DNA of 64,000 nucleotides from Phoenix dactylifera (GCF_009389715.1 NC_052409.1:6065775-6129774); one strand, 5' to 3'; counted from the first letter of the stretch, positions 1 to 13,954 are shown. Numbers and translations: made by a program. The notes: generated by a model not told the origin, from the sequence alone.

Positions 1-1
1 A

Positions 2-757
2 TTGAAGGAAAGAGATGCCCTCAATGTTACGACTATCAAGACTATCTACAATGTACGTCAACGGTTTAAGGTTGTAGAGAAAGCCGGGAGGTCTGAAATG
101 CAACATCTATTAGGTAAATTATCAGAGGCTAAATATATTGAGTGGCATAGGAATTGTACTAATACGGATGTTGTGCATGACTTATTTTGGGCACACCCTG
201 GCAACATTGATTTGTTCCGTGCATTTCCCCGTGTGTTGATAATGGATTGCACGTACAAGACGAATAGGTATCGTCTTCCGCTCTTAGAGATTGTGGGGGT
301 GACATCTACTGACATGACATTTTCAATTGCTTTTGTATACTTAAATTCTGAGCGGGAAGAAAGCTATACTTGGGCATTAGAGAGATTGCGCAGTGTCATA
401 GCTGATGATGTTTTGCCTGAGTTGATTGTTACAGATAGAGACTTGGCTTTGATGAATGCAATTCATAGAGTATTTCCTACTGCTAGACATTTATTATGTA
501 GATGGCATATTAGTAGGAATGTTTTGGCCAAGTGCAAAAAATTTTTCGAATTGAAGGAGAAATGGGATAAATTTATTATGAGTTGGAATGTACTAGTGCT
601 GTCCTCCACGGAAAACGAGTATAATGATCGCTGGAGTGCACTGCAGAGAGAGTTCGGTACCTATCCAGATGCACTACAGTATGTGTCAGATACTTGGCTG
701 AGCAAATACAAGGAAAGATTTGTTGGGTATCCAATTCACCCTAAGGACGTGATCTAG
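2..757 (+). pseudogene. Mutator-like (MULE) transposase fragment
   Basis: An open frame of 251 residues enters from outside the window and ends at 757. It carries the MULE transposase core seen in many plant Mutator-like elements and in the FAR1/FHY3 family. The first catalytic Asp is in MDCTYKTN (residue 82), the second in VTDRDLALMNAI (residue 145), and a CRWH motif follows at 166-169. Similarity holds to about residue 240 (KYKERF), then the frame runs into unrelated residues and stops. The region that normally carries the third acidic residue (NRVE) and the SWIM zinc finger is missing. The fragment joins element end sequence directly, so an internal deletion probably removed the 3' half of the gene. 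It is not read as a host FAR1 gene, because it sits inside a terminal-repeat element. Confidence 0.85.
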
Positions 758-821
758 GCTAAAATTTGGAAATAAAAATAATCCTTAGTCTAGCAACAGA
801 AAAAAAAAAAAAAATTTGGAT

Positions 822-970
822 TCGGCCCCATGGGGACCAAGATACATTGGGTCGGCCCCATGGGGCCGAACCAATGTATTTTGGTCGGCCCCATGGGGCC
901 GACCCAATTGCAGCGGGTCGGCCCCATGGGGCCGAACCGAAGGCACTGGTTCAAAGAACCAGTGCCGAAC
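822..970. repeat. Palindrome array with a 33-bp period inside element A
   Basis: The perfect 18-bp palindrome TCGGCCCCATGGGGCCGA occurs at 852-869, 885-902 and 918-935, exactly 33 bp apart, with a decayed fourth copy at 822-839. The spacers at 839-851 and 870-884 are inverted copies of each other (CCAAGATACATTGG against CCAATGTATTTTGG), so 822-900 is one larger palindrome centred at 860/861. A further hairpin, GGCACTGGTTC / GAACCAGTGCC, follows at 943-966. Possible roles are transposase binding, a hairpin transcript that feeds small RNAs, or a structured terminator. None is shown by the sequence. Confidence 0.85.
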
Positions 971-1572
971 GATTTGGGGAGGCGGGGGGGGGGGAGCTAC
1001 CTTGAGGTAGTCGTGGAGGCGCCGGCGAGGTGCTCGTTGCTCGGGAGATGGCCGGGGAGGTGGTTCCGGGAGAAGCCGGCGAGGTGGTCGGAGATCGGGA
1101 GAATGCCGGCGACGAGAGGGAGAAGGGGGAACGGGGGGGTTTTGGGCGTTGGCGAGGTGCTTTGGGCGGAACAGTTCAAAGGGAGACGGAGGGGGTTTGG
1201 CCGCCGGCGAGGTGCTTGAGGCGAGGTTTTTTGGGCGGAAGGGAGAAGCCGGCGGGTGTTTTGGAGGGGAAGAGCGGGGTGGGGGGGGTTTGGGGGGTGT
1301 AGAGAGCAATTTAGGTGAGGGGGTGGGGAGGGTGGGGGGTAATTTAGGAATTTTTAATTTTTAGGGGTGTCCTTAGCAAATGGGGGGGGTGTAGAGAGTA
1401 TTTAATTTTTTTTTAATTTTTGGGGGGTGTCCTGAGCAATAGGGGGGGTGTATATAGAACCACCCTATGTCCAGTGAGAACACTTCCTACCTTATGTCTC
1501 GGATGTCCCTGGCGCCGCCATCAGTCGATGATTGCTCCTCACAAAGCATGCTCATTTTTTTATTCTTCTCTC

Positions 1573-1639
1573 TCTTCTTCTTCTTCTTCTTCTTCTTCTT
1601 CTTCTTCTTCTTCTTCTTCTTCTTCTTCTTCTTCTTTTT

Positions 1640-1724
<85 letters not shown>
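1573..1724. repeat. (TTC)n followed by a long T run
   Basis: About 20 TTC units (1573-1635) pass into an almost pure T tract of about 80 bases (1642-1724). It is a compound simple repeat. The lysine-, serine- and phenylalanine-only frames across it are meaningless. Confidence 0.95.
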
Positions 1725-1726
<2 letters not shown>

Positions 1727-2197
1727 GTGCACGAGTACATCACTCCAGCGCCACCTTGATACCGGGCAAACCAGATAGAAGACATCCAGTTCCTTCATTT
1801 AATATTCGTGCATTTCAAATCTGGGTTACCCCCGTAAAATCTTAGCCTTGTTTCAACCGTGATACCATCTTGGTGGTAACATGCCCAATTGTTTGGTGAG
1901 TCCAATCGCTCGCTCGTTGGCCCTTTTTTCTTAGAAATTATTAGTTGGATCATATAGACAACTAATAATTTATTAGTTAGGAGGGGAAAATAATTGAATA
2001 CATCATAGTGCACCTTGTTACTATACATAAAAGAAGAAAATAGGAAGGAAAAGGGAGGATTTCTAGAAACAGCAGAAACTGAAAAAGATTATGACATGAA
2101 ATTTACTTATAGAATGAGGGAAGCCCTTCATGATGGATACCGTTCGGTGAAATTAACGATTTCAATGTTAGAGGTTGCTTTTTATTGCGGTTCACGA

Positions 2198-2330
2198 TGG
2201 GAAATCTAAACATGGCGAAATTCAGATGGGAAATCTAAGCCCTTCCTGAGTTTTTCTCTTATAATATGATTGCATTTTGTTAAGAATTACAATTTCATGG
2301 GAAATCTAAACATGGCGAAATTCAGATGGG
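2198..2330. repeat. Two 33-bp direct repeats exactly 100 bp apart
   Basis: The 33-base segment at 2198-2230, containing AAATCTAAACATGGCGAAAT, recurs unchanged at 2298-2330. A partial third copy (GATGGGAAATCTAA) starts at 2226. Nothing else in the interval 1725-2660 was recognised. Confidence 0.85.
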
Positions 2331-2670
2331 GCTGCGTCTCGAGATAGATTTGGGTCTGGTATCTTTGGTCCCAAGCCTAGTGGCTTTTCTGTTACCGGTC
2401 GGGTTCCAACCTGGTTGGTGCCGTCACATCTCTCGTTAATGGTGAGATTTCCAACTGGTGGTGTCGAGAGCATGGCAGATCTCAGTAAGCTGAGCGAAGG
2501 TGGACGGGGGTGTGGATATTTATCAGTGCCATTGGATCTTATCTCGATGCTAATTCATAATATAACGATATGAAGCAAGATATCCAAATTGGCATCTATC
2601 TTCCAGCTTGAGATAATGCCATACCCCGCCAATTTTGCAACCTATTCTTAGGTTTATGAAGAACTTCGCA

Positions 2671-2797
2671 GTCTCTTCGGAGACATTCAATAAAATTGGA
2701 ATGATATAGAGAAAATTAACATGGCTCCCGTGCAAGAAGGACATGCATAAATCAAAAAATGGTACGCACATAAATTAATAAAATAGTCCAAATTTTT
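2671..2797 (+). pseudogene. U6 snRNA pseudogene
   Basis: The sequence follows plant U6 from its first base. The 5' stem-loop is GTCTCTTCGGAGAC, followed by ATAAAATTGGAATGATATAG (consensus ATAAAATTGGAACGATACAG), then GAGAAAATTAACATGG (consensus GAGAAGATTAGCATGG), and CCAAATTTTT at the end. Most differences are C to T or G to A, as expected of decayed methylated DNA. The 3' part is present as two overlapping copies: 2750-2763 ends in AAATGGT, and a second run at 2764-2797 reaches AGTCCAAATTTTT. No upstream sequence element (TCCCACATCG-like) or properly placed TATA box is visible. A LINE fragment begins within about 80 bases and both probably arrived together. Confidence 0.85.
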
Positions 2798-3392
2798 ATC
2801 TGGAATAACTAGGAACATTTGAAACTCCCACTCTACTTTTATAGTGACCCAGATTGCCTTTGTCTCTTAGAAGCCTCCACTTCCTAACTTTCTTAAGGTG
2901 AACTTTGATGGCTGATTATGGAGGTAGTGGAGGGTGGGCTTTGTGATGACTCCAGACTAGTCGCAGCCGCATCTTCGACATGACTATTATTGGAGCAAAG
3001 CTGAGAGCTGTCTGGAAAAGTCTCACTTATGTAAGGCTTCTCCTGGGTGTGGATTGTATCTATCTTGAAAAAAAATTTGCCACGGTGATCGAATGAATTC
3101 AAGACCAGTATAGGAATAACAACGAACAACCACTGCTATGGGACATACATAAACTTTCAAGAGGATGTGGCTCCTTCTGGGCTACTCATATCTACCGAGA
3201 GACAAACAAAATTGTTGACTGAATCACCTTCTTTGCTCACCTTCTTTGCTGCTTAACATTTTGGTGAGGTCCTTTGGGAGAATCATGAGACTATTTTTTT
3301 TTCTCTTCGTCAATTTTTTTTTTTTGATTTTATTGGTCGTACCCATGCACGATCAATGTGAACCGCCGTTGTATCAAAAAAAAAAAAAAAAA
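2798..3392 (+). mobile_element. 5'-truncated LINE 3' end with RNase H remnant and poly(A)
   Basis: The forward frames read KPPLPNFLKVNFDG at about 2870-2913 and, in another frame, AKLRAVWKSLTYVRLLLGVD from 2995. WATHIYRETNKIVD follows near 3180-3220. This is the order seen in the C-terminal RNase H domain of plant L1-type LINEs (KVNFDG, then the HIYRE-NKVAD end). Two in-frame stops are visible: TGA within the VIE-IQDQ stretch and TGA right after KIVD. The copy is dead. It ends in 17 A residues at 3376-3392. The bases after the tail (AACTTCACGCA) resemble those before the U6 copy (AACTTCGCA), which suggests that one insertion carried both parts. Confidence 0.8.
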
Positions 3393-3654
3393 CTTCACGC
3401 ATATAAGTATCAATTTGATGTCCCCAATTTCACTAGCAATCTTTTAAATCGCTGCAGTTGCATATTAGGTACATAATGAATTCAACCTCTAAGTAATTGT
3501 TGAGACTTCGGAGTTCACAATGGGAAAGTATTTTTTGGTTTTGTCAAACAACTATATAGAACCTTATAAGTTATAATCCTTTCACTTTAGCCACATTTGG
3601 CCGGGGTATAAGCAGTAGTTAAGTCAATTTTAATGCATGACTTAAAAAAAAAAA

Positions 3655-4511
3655 GGGTGGTTCTATATACACCCCCCCTATTGCTCAGGACACCCCCCAA
3701 AAATTAAAAAAAAATTAAATACTCTCTACACCCCCCCATTTGCTAAGGACACCCCTAAAAAATTAAAAATTCCTAAATTACCCCCCACCCTCCCCACCCC
3801 CTCACCTAAATTGCTCTCTACACCCCCCAAACCCCCCCCCCACCCCGCTCTTCCCCTCCAAAACACCTCGCCAACGCCCAAAACCCCCCCGTTCCCCCTT
3901 CTCCCTCTCGTCGCCGGCATTCTTCCGATCTCCGACCACCTCGCTGGCTTCTCCCGGAACCACCTCGCCGGCTTCTCCCGAAATTTTTTTTTTCACGGTT
4001 CGTGCTCCGTTCGGCACTGGATCGCCGAACAAAAGGCTTCTGTTCGGCTGAACAGTGCCGGACAGAAGCCTTCTGTTCGGCACTGTGCAGCCGAACAGAT
4101 CTGTTCGGTTGAGGGTTGCCGAACAGAAGGCTTCTGTTCGGCACTGTTCAGCCGAACAGAAGCCTTTTGTTCGGCGATCCAGTGCCGAACGGAGCACGAA
4201 CCGTGAAAAAAAAAAATTTCGGAAGAAGCCGGCGAGGTGGTTCCGGGAGAAGCCGGCGAGGTGGTCGGAGATCGGGAGAATGCCGGCGACGAGAGGGAGA
4301 AGGGGGAACGGGGGAGGAGGGGTTTAAGGGGGGTTTGAGGGGTGTTTTTTTTTTTTTTTCTTTTCAAAACGAAACGGAGGAGGAGGAAGGGGGGTGTATG
4401 AGAAAATTTCAAGGGCAATATGGTAATTACACTAAAGGTTAGTTTGGGTATTTTTTTTTTGGTTTTTGGGGGGTGTCCTGAGCAATAGGGGGGGTGTATA
4501 TAGAACTACCC
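3655..4511. mobile_element. Mutator-like element B, complete non-autonomous fold-back element
   Basis: The left end reads GGGTGGTTCTATATACACCC and the right end is its inverse, with one mismatch in the outermost bases (GAACTACCC). The outer terminal repeat is about 55 bp. The inner arms (about 3885-4010 and 4200-4320) are inverted again over more than 100 bp, with a divergent stretch between outer and inner parts. The element is flanked by A runs (3644-3654 and 4512-4521) that fit a 9-11 bp target duplication, as Mutator-like elements make, though an A run cannot prove it. No transposase is present. The left arm matches the right arm of element A almost base for base, so A-type transposase is the likely mobiliser. 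Confidence 0.8.
3998..4213. repeat. Hairpin core of element B
   Basis: The core is a long inverted repeat (TTTTTTTTCACGGTTCGTGC at the left, its complement at the right end). It is filled with short palindromes built on CCGAACAGAAG / CTTCTGTTCGG, near 4046-4090, 4120-4145 and 4150-4175, alternating with TTCGGCACTG / CAGTGCCGAA. It could fold as one stem of about 100 bp or as a row of small hairpins. Open frames across it on both strands are products of the symmetry and do not look coding. Confidence 0.8.
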
Positions 4512-4521
4512 AAAAAAAAAA

Positions 4522-6096
4522 GGAATACTCCCTATCTCTCTGACACTTCAACTGACTGATATTTGCGAATACTGACTTTTGCTGTGTTTTACTCAAAAAA
4601 TTCTTGAAGATGATCGGGGGAGAAAGTGAAATAAGCCAATTATATATGGCCGTAAACACCATCACAGGATCAGTAAGAAAAATCAACAGAAGAAATTCAA
4701 ATAAAGTTCCATGAAAACAAAGAAATATCATAATTTTCATCAATCTTTTTTTTGTTTGTTTTGGGGGTCCAAACAACATAAAAAAATGAAAAGACAACCA
4801 AATATGAAACTGAAGAATCTTGTTTTGGTACACCAGGAGCTAATCACAATTAAACTGCCATTTACTCAATAATGCAGATTTACAAAATTCTGATTAGCAA
4901 TACACAAATAAGAAAATAAACAATTTATTAATAATATTAAGGAAATGCTATTGTCCTAATGGAACAGAGCATGTGATAACCATGTCTATTAAATAACACA
5001 GAACTATCTTTAGGTATATTCACTATGAGCATTCAGATATATTAAATAACAAATTTATAACATAGATAAGCTATAATTTACTCCTATAACTGGTATGCAT
5101 GCCTACATAGGTTGATTCATATTGTAGACTCACCCAAATTGTTCTTCAAAACAGTGCCTGCAAAATAGTTTACAAACCATCAGTAACTTGACAGTGGGAA
5201 CATGTAAGTGGGTTTAAGTCAATAGAATCCATAGGAGGCAAAAATTTTAGTAACAACATTTGCATCCTTTTTAAATGATTTTCTAACTCCAAGGAATGGC
5301 CAAAAAGAGTTGACATTAAACATACTCCACAATGGGGCAGAAGTGGATCATCTCTGATTATTGTATGTTTCTCATAAAAAGAAAAAAAGAGGACGGAAAG
5401 AGCAATTATGCTATCACCAAAAGTTCAAGAGATGTTAATGAAGCAAGAATTTCATGATTGTTGTGATTAAAAGTGATTGAGGAACAACTTTTTTATACGG
5501 GCTGTGAGATCAAAACAGATGATAAAACTTACTAAAAAAATGAGGAAAAACACATTTCTCAGTATCATGCTTTCTGAAAGTAGTCATGACCAGCAGAAAA
5601 ATAATATTTTCCCTATTTCAAAAAATGTAAGGGTAAGTCCGGATGTGTAGGTAACCACATTCCATGACAAGCATGTTGGATAATGGGATTAAACCCAATA
5701 ATGTCTAGCTCAAAAAACCCATGTCTAACCCTTAAAAGAGACGACCTGATCCAACACAAACCATAAAGTAAATGGATAAGCCCTAGTGTAAAAAATGGAG
5801 ACTCAGAGTTGGGGTTTGATCATCCAGGAAAAGATATGATACATGCAACTGCCCATGTCTTCAAATGAAGCTCATCATTCTCAAAGAAATAGAGCAGCAG
5901 AGTGCAACAACTCCAGAAGATCCAACAAGGGCATATAAATAAATAAACAATTATATTATGATATTTAAATGAGATCGGATATATGTCCTTAAGAGGTGTA
6001 TGCTAATCAAATTGATAGGCAATGCACACCAAAACAAGTGACGTACAAGAAATTTTCACCTTTGATAGTTTATTGGTCAGCATACTCCTCGTAGCT
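4522..6096. other. Intergenic, downstream flank of the UMP-CMP kinase gene
   Basis: AT-rich DNA with no recognisable gene. On the minus strand AATAAA (plus-strand 6069-6074) lies about 23 bases after the kinase stop codon and is a possible but rather close poly(A) signal. The rest of the 3' UTR probably extends into this stretch. Confidence 0.5.
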
Positions 6097-9535
<3,439 letters not shown>

Positions 9536-10574
9536 GGTGCCCACAGAAGTCAATTAAATTTCAAAGTGTTATACCTGCAAAGAAACATATTGATAGTGTT
9601 GTGAATATATATCCATCTACAAAACCAGAAGATAAGTTTGATAACAAGATTGCACCAAATGCACTTGAAAAGAAGATATCAATTGAAAGAAAATGAGTGC
9701 AGTCTAAAGAGATAGGATCTAATGGAAGAACATTGTATCCATATTTTCAGATCAGCAGGCTTCTTGGTTAATGTCATAACATGCAATAGCAACCTGGGGC
9801 ATGTCATTTATTATCATTGATGGAATGATCTGCACAAAAATAACAGATCACAGGACACAAAAAAATGACCTTGGAGATAGCAATACCTCATCACAATTTA
9901 GAAAGTTCGGTATTCAGGAATACCAACATGCCAAGAGGGGCATGCATGGATGATTGCATGATCAGAAAACACTGTACCCTTTTTTCCTCCTTGAGCAATT
10001 TCATAATGCAGAGTTTGACGGAGCAAATCATGTAAAATATAAAGTGGTTTCTAGATCAAGATAATCGTTAAAACCGTTAAATTCCAACTACGATAATTCG
10101 TTTGAGAAGACCAGTCAAATGCAGTCTTATGCATCTCTCTTCTGATAAACAGAAATCACAATCATCAAGCATACCTTCAGAAACGTAGATCAATCCAACC
10201 TCCATTCAATAAAACTCAAAATTTCTATCATTTTTAATTCTATAATCAATCAGAACCTTAGATTCCCTGAGAAAATAAATACCAATCTAGCTCGCAAAAT
10301 CTTTGCAGCCAAACGAATAACAAAACAGTATCTAAGCTTCATTGGCACAAAATTCACCAGATCTACTGCTGGAGAAGCGCGGGAATCCGATACAAGAAGA
10401 GGAACTCAGATCTGGGAACCGATCCACCAATCAAAGAAGTGCAAGTATCGATTTAAAGAGAGAAAGCATCGGAGGCATCAAAATAGAAGGATTCCAGAGA
10501 AACCAACATCAAGGAGGCAGGGAGTCGCATCAGATCCGTAGATTAGGAGGCGAAGGAGAACAACATCTGATACC

Positions 10575-10702
10575 TGCGAGGGCGAAGGAGGGCTCTCAAA
10601 GCGAAGCTTCCTCTATTCCTCAATTCGCTCCAACGCGAGCGGGAGGGGGGAGAATAGAAATATCCAATAGTCCGGGGGAATTATTAGCATATATATATAA
10701 AA
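10575..10702 (-). promoter_or_regulatory. Likely promoter and 5' UTR exon of the UMP-CMP kinase gene
   Basis: On the minus strand a TATATATATA box (10689-10702) is followed by a pyrimidine-rich leader. A clean donor CTCGCAG|GTATCAG ends a leader exon at 10574. A matching acceptor (TTTCTTTGCAG) lies near 9573, just upstream of the start codon. The transcription start is inferred to be 25-35 bases below the TATA box. Confidence 0.55.
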
Positions 10703-12631
10703 AAATCGAAAAGATAAAAGCGTGAACGCGCAGGGAACGGCGCGCCATTCTCTAGTTGAGAGTGGTGTACTATCAATTTCAGCCGTTTGATGAATAGATC
10801 CGACGAGAAATCATCTAATTGGACGGTTGGTTCTCCCTGGAGTAAGACAGCGAACCACTTTTGATCAGAGGGTGATGATTTCAGAGAGGAATGACGGGCT
10901 GAGCCGAGCCATGCGGTTCGGAGGGCTTTTTTTATTATTTTTTATACAGCGGTGGCTCGCACCATCCGTGCATAGGTATCGGAAAAGCCAAAAAGAATAC
11001 ACCGCCGAAGAAATAAAAAACAAAAAAAAATTTTCCAGGGAAACCCTCCTAAATAGTACCCAATAAACAACACTCTACACCTTTCGATAAACATGAATAG
11101 CCTGAAAGGCTGCGAGCCCTCCTACAAGCTCACATTTACAAGGCCCTTAACCAATAGGTGGGAATTGAGATCGCTGGTATTGCTTGCACCAGTTTGTTTG
11201 ATTGTTGGTGGTTTGCCAAGAGTTGATGATGTTTTAAAGAAATGTTTTAGAAATTTTTTTGATTGATAAGTTTATTAAATAAATTTATAAAAAAATAAAA
11301 TAAATTAGTTTACTAAAATGGTTGCTTGGTTGTTTTTAATTTCATCAAGTTTATAGCTTCAATGCATCAAGTGATTAAATTCTGGTAGGTTGAGCATTTT
11401 CTTGCCATTATAATGGTGAAAAAAGTGGTCATGGAGGTACAATTAAAAAATTTTAAAGCAGAACCGATTGTTCACTTTTTCGCACAAAATAGATTAGGTG
11501 GTTATCATATTGCATTAGAGAGGTTCATTGATGCTTTCAATGTAATATAAAGTTTGATGACAATAATGATTTTCGTCTTGGCTATTGTAACTGTTTTTCT
11601 CTTTTTTTCTTTTGCTTCTTCTTCGCTATAAATTATGGAAAAGTAAATAAATAAATAAATAAATAAATAAAAAGAGCATATGAACTAGGTTGGAGAGTAT
11701 TTACTTGCACTTATTTTGTATTTGGTACAAAGAATGGATAGAAGTGAAAGGATTGAAGATGGAGAGGATGGATGAGCCTTTCATTCATCCTCCAGTATTT
11801 TGGTGAAACATGAAAAGATGGATACAAATTATTTTATCTTCTGTTTAGTATAGAAGGAATGAAAGTGAGAATGAATGATATTTATATAATATTTTTACTA
11901 AACTATTATTTTGATAAAATAGTATTATTGTTATCAATTTATAATATTTATTTATACTAAAGAAGCATGGCAATATACAAATTTATGATATTTATAATTT
12001 ATAATTATATATATATATATTAAATTAAATTAAATTAAATAAATAGATTTATAAATTAATTATATATATATTAATTATATAAATAATTAATTAATCTATA
12101 GTTTAATTTAAATAGTTATAATTCTATATAAATAGTTAACGAAAAAAATAGTAAATATAAATAGAAAAATAAAAGGAGTGTTAAGATTTTGCCAAAAAAT
12201 TAATAACAGATAATTTTATCGATGTAAAAACCTACTCTTCACATATTCTATTAGTTCTTACTTGCATGCTTTCAATTGGAAGGATGCAAATTAACATGAC
12301 GGGATGGATGGACAATTCCTTTTTTTTATCCATCTTTTTTAAGATTATTTGAGCCAAATATTAGTAGGTCATTCATCCTACTAACTCCATCCATTTTTCT
12401 TTTCATGATTCGAGGAGAACACAGGGTAAATATGAAATATTTTTATTACAAGGTATAGCCCCTTCCACAGAAGGATAAAGTTAAGTTGTGCCCTGGTAGT
12501 CTCGGCATTCAAAATATACAATATTATTGGGTTTTATGAGGAAAACAACCTCCATCCCTCACCAATTACATTTAGGTTCCAATTGAAGCTCCAATGCAAC
12601 ACAATAATAAACAAGCATCTGGTTACTAAAA
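10703..12631. other. AT-rich intergenic stretch
   Basis: No gene was recognised. It contains an (AAAT)n microsatellite at 11644-11670 and a very AT-rich part at 11880-12180 with ATTAA and TA repeats (for example four AAATT units near 12020-12045). Confidence 0.7.
11644..11670. repeat. (AAAT)n microsatellite
   Basis: About seven uninterrupted tetranucleotide units. Confidence 0.95.
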
Positions 12632-13587
12632 TGTAACACGGCGGAGGCATTGGCCACTATTGTGGTTCAAATTTGGCCTGAGGGTGACCACGCCAGAAGA
12701 GTCAGAGGAGCTGTCGATCGAGGCGGAGAAAGGATGCAACCTCTCGTGCACCGGCGTACTTGCACAAAGTCTTATCGGTGTTTTCCGGTGAGGACCCTCT
12801 GATGCTTAAGTTAACGTGGAGTATTTGTTGGCCAAAAGGTCTTTTTAAGCGTTATCTGATGGAGCTATTTATAGTCCCCGTGGAGGTAACCAGGTGGCGA
12901 AGATATGCCCCGTCCTTATCAGGGGAGGTGATGGCACTGGCCAGGTGGCGCGCGGCTACGGCTTGCTTGAGGCATATGGTTTGAACTATCCCTGTGCGCG
13001 GTATGGCGTTGGCGCGTGCCATAGGTTATGGCCCTTGTTAATAGGCATGGCTGGGGCAGCAAGGCGTAGTTATTTATTGACGTGTCTTGGCGTGACCATC
13101 AAGTGAAGCATGGTGCGGTGAGGTTATCGCAGGGCATGGCCGTGACACGTATTGGGCGAGATTAGCTCGGCCTTTGGCGGGGGCCGAGGTCGGCCTTGCC
13201 TCGCTTGGCAGGGCACTGAGGTCGGGCCGACATGGGGGCCATAATATATATTTGGTAAGGTTGGCTTGGCGGATTCTGAGATCGGCCTAGCCTCCTTGAC
13301 CTTGAGGTCTGCTCAGTAGGGCACCCTGAGCTTGAGCTGGGGCGCATCGTCGTATAGGGCGCCCTGAGCTCGGGTCGGGGTGCGCTATTGTTGGAGACTC
13401 CAAAGAAGGTTGATGCAGGTCATAGCAGCGAAGAGATCTGGCCAAGGTCGGCTTAGCGTTCGGCAAGGTCCGAGATCGAACTGGCTCTTAGCGAGACCGA
13501 GGTTCCATCTAGTCGGCGCCGAGATCTACTTGGCCGAAATGGGGTGGTCCCATGTTGTGAGCAGGATGATCTATTTTGCCCCCATCA
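12632..13587 (+). mobile_element. Possible solo LTR of a Ty3/Gypsy-like element (fossil)
   Basis: A sharply bounded GC-rich block lies in AT-rich surroundings. It starts TGTAACACGG and ends CCCCCATCA, and holds a TATA-like AGCTATTTATAGTCC near 12866 plus several GGTCGG/GAGGTCGG repeats. Composition, TG...CA ends and lack of coding capacity fit an LTR. No matching target duplication or internal region was seen, so both the limits and the family are uncertain. It looks old and non-coding. Confidence 0.4.
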
Positions 13588-13954
13588 GCCACCATTCAAT
13601 TACTTACTGCAAGGAAATTGGAAGCAAGATCATCTTTTGGAACAGTAAAAATCTGAACGAAGACTTCTACAAAGGTGAGCGTTCCCTGACGAGACTTCCG
13701 TCACACGGAATGCCGAGATTCGTGACGCCGAGATAAGTTCATTTAGCTCCTCCACAGAAACAATATTTAAACAATTTCTTTTATTTATGTACCAATCCGG
13801 CAGCAAGCCGGTCACAATTCGGCGGAGCGCGACGACAAGTTCATATTATTGTTCAAGCCAGGGGCCCGCATAGAAAGTTGCCGCACGCCTGTTTGAGTGT
13901 TTTCTATCGTTCCTTCGTTCCCTTCCCCTTGCCAAGAGTCCGATCAAAAGCTTC

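Larger units (their letters stand above)
1..1465 (+). mobile_element. Mutator-like element A, 3' part, cut by the window edge
   Basis: A transposase fragment (2-757) is followed by a hairpin array (822-970) and a GC-rich arm that ends in GGTGTATATAGAACCACCC at 1447-1465. The same end, inverted, forms the left end of the element at 3655, so 1465 is taken as the right terminus. The arm (about 1060-1465) is almost identical to the reverse complement of 3655-3960. The left terminus lies outside the window. Being a DNA transposon with a transposase, it could be the source from which the smaller element B derives. The transposase here stops early, so this copy is probably not active. Confidence 0.75.

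Noticed and set aside
822-935. Regular repeat-spacer array that looks like a CRISPR
   Set aside because: Plant nuclear context, only three or four palindromic units, spacers that are inverted copies of each other, and position inside a Mutator-like element.
785-1309. Proline-rich open frame on the minus strand across element A
   Set aside because: It arises from the GC-rich palindromes and C runs of the transposon arm; the same happens in other frames there.
1420-1845. Serine, phenylalanine and lysine homopolymer proteins
   Set aside because: Translations of the TTC/T simple repeat.
3802-4442. Overlapping open frames on both strands of element B
   Set aside because: Mirror images caused by the inverted repeat; no similarity to a protein family.
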